Notes under the pieces: generated by a model
Told to the model about the DNA's origin: nothing
Databases searched by the model: none
The model's input: the letters and a program-made list of their open reading frames with translations, nothing else
Made by a program: the position numbers and the translations under genes
DNA from: JAXHMM01 sp964528445
GTDB lineage: Bacteria; Bacteroidota; Rhodothermia; Balneolales; Balneolaceae
Assembly (NCBI GenBank): GCA_964528445.1
Contig: CAZGSL010000008.1
Coordinates: 1 to 64,000, forward strand
Reading direction: 5' to 3'
Length of the DNA: 64,000 nucleotides
Part shown: piece after piece, positions 61,317-64,000 of the stretch
How the letters are laid out: every line of letters begins with the position of its first letter
Position numbering within the stretch: position 1 is the stretch's first letter

Positions 61317-62192
61317 ATGAGACTCAAGGAAAAGATTATTGAAAAAATACTGGCCGCCTGCGCGCTGCTGACCATCCTGACCACGGTCGGCATCGTCGGT
61401 GTACTGCTGGTGGAGGCGGTCGGTTTTTTCAGCGAGGTTTCCATCGTCGATTTCCTGACCGACACGCAATGGACCCCGCTTTTCGCCCAAAAGAGCTACG
61501 GCATCCTTCCCCTCCTCTCAGGGACCTTCCTGACCGCTTCCATAGCGATCCTGGTAGCCCTGCCGGTAGGGCTTACTATCGCCATCTACCTGAACGAGTA
61601 CGCACCGTCCCGCTTCCGGAAAACCGTCAAGCCGCTCCTGGAGGTTCTGGCCGTGGTGCCGACCGTGGTCTACGGATTTTTCGCGCTGATGATTGTTACC
61701 CCGTTTTTGAAGAACTTCATCCCGGAACTCGCCGGTTTCAACGCCCTCTCCCCGGGCATCGTGATGGGTATCATGATTATCCCGTTTGTCTCCTCCCTGA
61801 GCGAAGACGCACTGAGTTCGGTTCCCGACACCCTGCGGCAGGCCTCCTTCGGCATGGGATCCACCCGTTTCCAGACCGCGTTCCGCGTCATGGTGCCGGC
61901 CGCCTCCTCGGGCATTATCGTCTCGGCGATCCTGGCCGTCTCACGCGCCATCGGCGAGACCATGATTGTGGCGATCGCCGCAGGTCAGCAGCCGCGGCTT
62001 ACGCTCGATCCCACCGTTCCCATTGAGACCATCACCGCCTACATCGTTCAGGTCAGCATGGGCGACGTACCCTATGGGACGCTTGCCTACAAAACCATCT
62101 TCGCGGCGGGCATTACGCTTTTTGTCTTCACGTTCATCCTCAACAATATCAGCTATTGGGTAAAATCCAGGTTCCAGGAACAGTATGAATAA
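61317..62192 (+). CDS. pstC: Phosphate ABC transporter permease PstC
   Basis: Inner-membrane channel subunit, 291 residues, six helices. The EAA-type loop is seen in SVPDTLRQASFGMGSTRFQTAFRVMVPAA (about 168-196). Helical motifs such as PLLEVLAVVPTVVYGFFAL are typical of PstC. It starts 42 bases after pstS and overlaps pstA by eight bases. Confidence 0.95.
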   Translation: MRLKEKIIEKILAACALLTILTTVGIVGVLLVEAVGFFSEVSIVDFLTDTQWTPLFAQKSYGILPLLSGTFLTASIAILVALPVGLTIAIYLNEYAPSRFRKTVKPLLEVLAVVPTVVYGFFALMIVTPFLKNFIPELAGFNALSPGIVMGIMIIPFVSSLSEDALSSVPDTLRQASFGMGSTRFQTAFRVMVPAASSGIIVSAILAVSRAIGETMIVAIAAGQQPRLTLDPTVPIETITAYIVQVSMGDVPYGTLAYKTIFAAGITLFVFTFILNNISYWVKSRFQEQYE

Positions 62193-63042
62193 CGGGAGGA
62201 AAAGCAGGATAAAGGACAAGCTCTTCCAGGGTATGGGAATATTCGCTACCCTCTCCTGCCTGGGTGTGCTGGCCATCTTTCTGGCTTTTATCGTCTATCA
62301 GGGAGCGGACCGTCTGAGCTGGGAATTTCTCACCAGTCTTCCCTCCCGCTTTGCGGCCGATTCCGGTATCTACACCGCCTGGATCGGGTCCATCTGGATC
62401 CTGGTACTGACCACGCTGATCTCTTTTCCCGTGGGGGTGGGGGCGGGCATCTACCTGGAGGAATACGGCAAAAAAAGCAGGATGAACAAATTTCTCGAGA
62501 TCAACATCGCCAACCTGGCCGGGGTGCCCTCCGTCATTTACGGCCTGCTCGGCCTGGAGGTGTTCGTCAGGGTAATGCGTATGGGCAACAGCATCCTGGC
62601 GGGGGCGCTCACGCTCTCCCTGCTCATCCTGCCCATCATCATCGTCTCCACCCGGGAGGCCATCCGGGCGGTACCCCGGTCGATCCGGGAGGCATCCCAG
62701 GCTCTGGGAGCCTCCAAATGGCAGACGATCAGCGGGCAAATCCTGCCGGCCTCTTTCGGGGGCATCCTGACAGGGGTGATACTGGCCATATCGCGGGCCG
62801 TGGGTGAAACTGCGCCCCTGATCGTGGTAGGCGCGCTGGCGTACGTACCCTTCGCCCCGAGCGGGCCGATGGATGAGTTCACCGTGCTGCCCATACAGAT
62901 TTTCAACTGGGTCTCCCGCCCGCAGCACGAATTTGTCATCAACGCGGCTGCGGCCATTATCGTCCTGCTGGCCATTACCTTTGTCATGAACGGCATCGCC
63001 GTCTATCTCCGCTACCGCTGGCAGAAAAAGCTGAACTGGTAA
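62185..63042 (+). CDS. pstA: Phosphate ABC transporter permease PstA
   Basis: Second channel subunit, 285 residues, six helices. NIANLAGVPSVIYGLLGLEV and REASQALGASKWQTISGQIL (the EAA loop) are family markers, as is SRAVGETAPLIVVGALAYVP. The ATG lies inside the end of pstC, giving coupled translation. Confidence 0.96.
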   Translation: MNNGRKSRIKDKLFQGMGIFATLSCLGVLAIFLAFIVYQGADRLSWEFLTSLPSRFAADSGIYTAWIGSIWILVLTTLISFPVGVGAGIYLEEYGKKSRMNKFLEINIANLAGVPSVIYGLLGLEVFVRVMRMGNSILAGALTLSLLILPIIIVSTREAIRAVPRSIREASQALGASKWQTISGQILPASFGGILTGVILAISRAVGETAPLIVVGALAYVPFAPSGPMDEFTVLPIQIFNWVSRPQHEFVINAAAAIIVLLAITFVMNGIAVYLRYRWQKKLNW

Positions 63043-63068
63043 TCTTTCCCAAGATCCCCTTTTAAATC

Positions 63069-63890
63069 ATGATTCACGTAAAAACAAATATAAACGCGGA
63101 TCGCCAGAACGCCCCAGGCGAAAGCGATGTACGCTCCGGCTACAAGCTGCGTGCAAAAAACGTCGATGTGTTCTATGACGATTTCCAGGCGATCAAAGAT
63201 ATCAGCCTGGACATCAAAGCCAACTCCGTGACCGCCTTCATCGGTCCGTCCGGCTGCGGTAAATCCACCTTTCTCCGGCTTTTCAACCGCATGAACGACA
63301 ATATAGAAGGGTTTCGGATGAACGGCAGGATCCTGCTTGACGGCCGCAACATCTACGACCCGGACGTTAAGGTGGAGGAATTGCGTAAAACCGTGGGGAT
63401 GGTGTTTCAGAAGCCGAACCCGTTCCCAAAGTCGATCTACGAAAACGTCGCTTTCGGCCTTCGAATACAGGGTATCAAGGACAAGGATTACATCGAGGAG
63501 AGGGTGATCCAATCTCTCAAGCAGGCCACACTCTTCGAAGAGGTAAAAGACAAGCTGGACAAGCAGGCCCTCAACCTCAGCGGGGGGCAGCAGCAGCGGC
63601 TCTGCATCGCGCGTGCCTTGGCGGTAAAACCCTCCGTTGTGCTGATGGACGAACCTACCTCCGCCCTGGATCCCCTCTCAACCGACAAGATCGAGGATCT
63701 CATTTACGAACTTAAAAAACACTATACTATCGCCGTGGTTACCCATAATATGCAACAAGCGGGCAGAATCAGCGATTATACCGCTTTTCTCTACATGGGC
63801 AAACTCATTGAATACGACAGGACCAAGAAGATTTTTACCCAGCCGGAAGAAGACCGAACACAGAACTACATAACGGGCCGCTTCGGCTGA
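63069..63890 (+). CDS. pstB: Phosphate ABC transporter ATPase PstB
   Basis: ATPase of the phosphate importer, 273 residues. Walker A GPSGCGKST is at 59-67. The Q-loop is VGMVFQKPNPFPKSIYENV, with the PstB-specific PNPFP. The signature is LSGGQQQRLCIARALA and Walker B is VVLMDEPTSALDP. An N-terminal tail of about 25 residues precedes the conserved domain; an internal start is possible but no better ATG is seen. Confidence 0.97.
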   Translation: MIHVKTNINADRQNAPGESDVRSGYKLRAKNVDVFYDDFQAIKDISLDIKANSVTAFIGPSGCGKSTFLRLFNRMNDNIEGFRMNGRILLDGRNIYDPDVKVEELRKTVGMVFQKPNPFPKSIYENVAFGLRIQGIKDKDYIEERVIQSLKQATLFEEVKDKLDKQALNLSGGQQQRLCIARALAVKPSVVLMDEPTSALDPLSTDKIEDLIYELKKHYTIAVVTHNMQQAGRISDYTAFLYMGKLIEYDRTKKIFTQPEEDRTQNYITGRFG

Positions 63891-63924
63891 GGTCCGCGCA
63901 TCTGCCAAGGAAAGCTGTATTCTC

Positions 63925-64000
63925 ATGTCACACCTGGATACCGAACTCAAACTGCTGAATCAGGACATACAGGAGCTGATGCTCATGGTCAAGAGCCAGC
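63925..64000 (+). CDS. phoU: Phosphate-specific regulator PhoU, 3' end outside window
   Basis: Only the first 25 residues are inside (MSHLDTELKLLNQDIQELML...). They match the start of the first PhoU helix, and the position directly after pstB supports the call. PhoU restrains the Pst transporter and the Pho histidine kinase when phosphate is plentiful. The Pho kinase and regulator genes are not in the window. Confidence 0.85.
   Translation, partial: MSHLDTELKLLNQDIQELMLMVKSQ

Noticed and set aside
1..64000. tRNA or rRNA genes, insertion sequences, CRISPR arrays, phage or toxin-antitoxin genes
   Set aside because: Looked for in gaps between genes on both strands; no cloverleaf-like sequence, transposase motif or regular repeat-spacer pattern was found.

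Overview
The window is about 60% GC and tightly packed. Genes lie on both strands, usually 0 to 50 bases apart, often with overlapping stop and start codons. It suggests a Bacteroidota-type (FCB group) bacterium, plausibly Balneolia/Rhodothermia: a type IX secretion plug protein (DUF5103 type), an AURKAIP1/COX24-type mini ribosomal protein, an Hc1-type histone H1-like protein, OstA-like/LptC proteins, a peptidase-propeller-barrel outer membrane protein, an EF-G2 paralogue, and promoter candidates shaped like the Bacteroidota -33/-7 consensus. The lineage is an inference; there is no rRNA or tRNA in the window. A run of exactly 100 N (6979-7078) shows this is a scaffolded draft assembly.

Layout. 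1-7568: a truncated FtsX/MacB-type permease, a YihY-family membrane protein, a secreted M28 peptidase with a propeller, and a hybrid histidine kinase broken by the assembly gap. 7711-12089 (minus): folD, a sigma-54-dependent response regulator, a PBP4-type D,D-carboxypeptidase, a PTS IIA-like protein. 12229-16300 (plus): ccmB, the clamp-loader delta' subunit, dapF, the T9SS plug lipoprotein. 29944-16297 (minus): a probable long operon rqcH-aroK-aroB-tamB-rnr-peptidase/propeller/barrel protein, linking ribosome rescue, the shikimate pathway, outer-membrane assembly and RNA decay. 29997-31228: an orphan protein, a 29-residue ribosomal-type protein and an HU protein. 31370-35797 (plus): agcS, upp, lptC and an OstA-like gene. 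37945-35816 (minus): EF-G2, lacking the catalytic His of the DTPGH motif. 38169-39889 (plus): asparaginase and a PolB-type 3'-5' exonuclease. 42693-39947 (minus): glgA-glgC for glycogen synthesis. 42907-45119 (plus): a NatA/NatB-type ABC exporter. 52563-45164 (minus): a chained set for amino-acid and acyl-CoA metabolism, followed by a dead M1 peptidase-like HEAT protein. 52724-59624 (plus): penicillin acylase family protein, a GH3/serine hydrolase fusion lipoprotein, a two-domain cytidine deaminase and an orphan protein resembling the amino-acid-kinase fold. 59824-64000 (plus): a histone H1-like gene with a clear terminator, then pstS-pstC-pstA-pstB-phoU behind four TTAACA-like half-sites spaced 11 bases apart.

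No mobile element, CRISPR array, phage gene or RNA gene was recognised. I do not claim a wholly new multi-gene defence or biosynthetic system. The best leads are the EF-G2 without its catalytic His, the deaminase/kinase-like pair behind the GH3 fusion, the dead M1-HEAT protein, the PhoP-style box and a recurring promoter shape. The only gene-free stretch above 300 bases is 60007-60317; it holds the terminator and the Pho-type control region.
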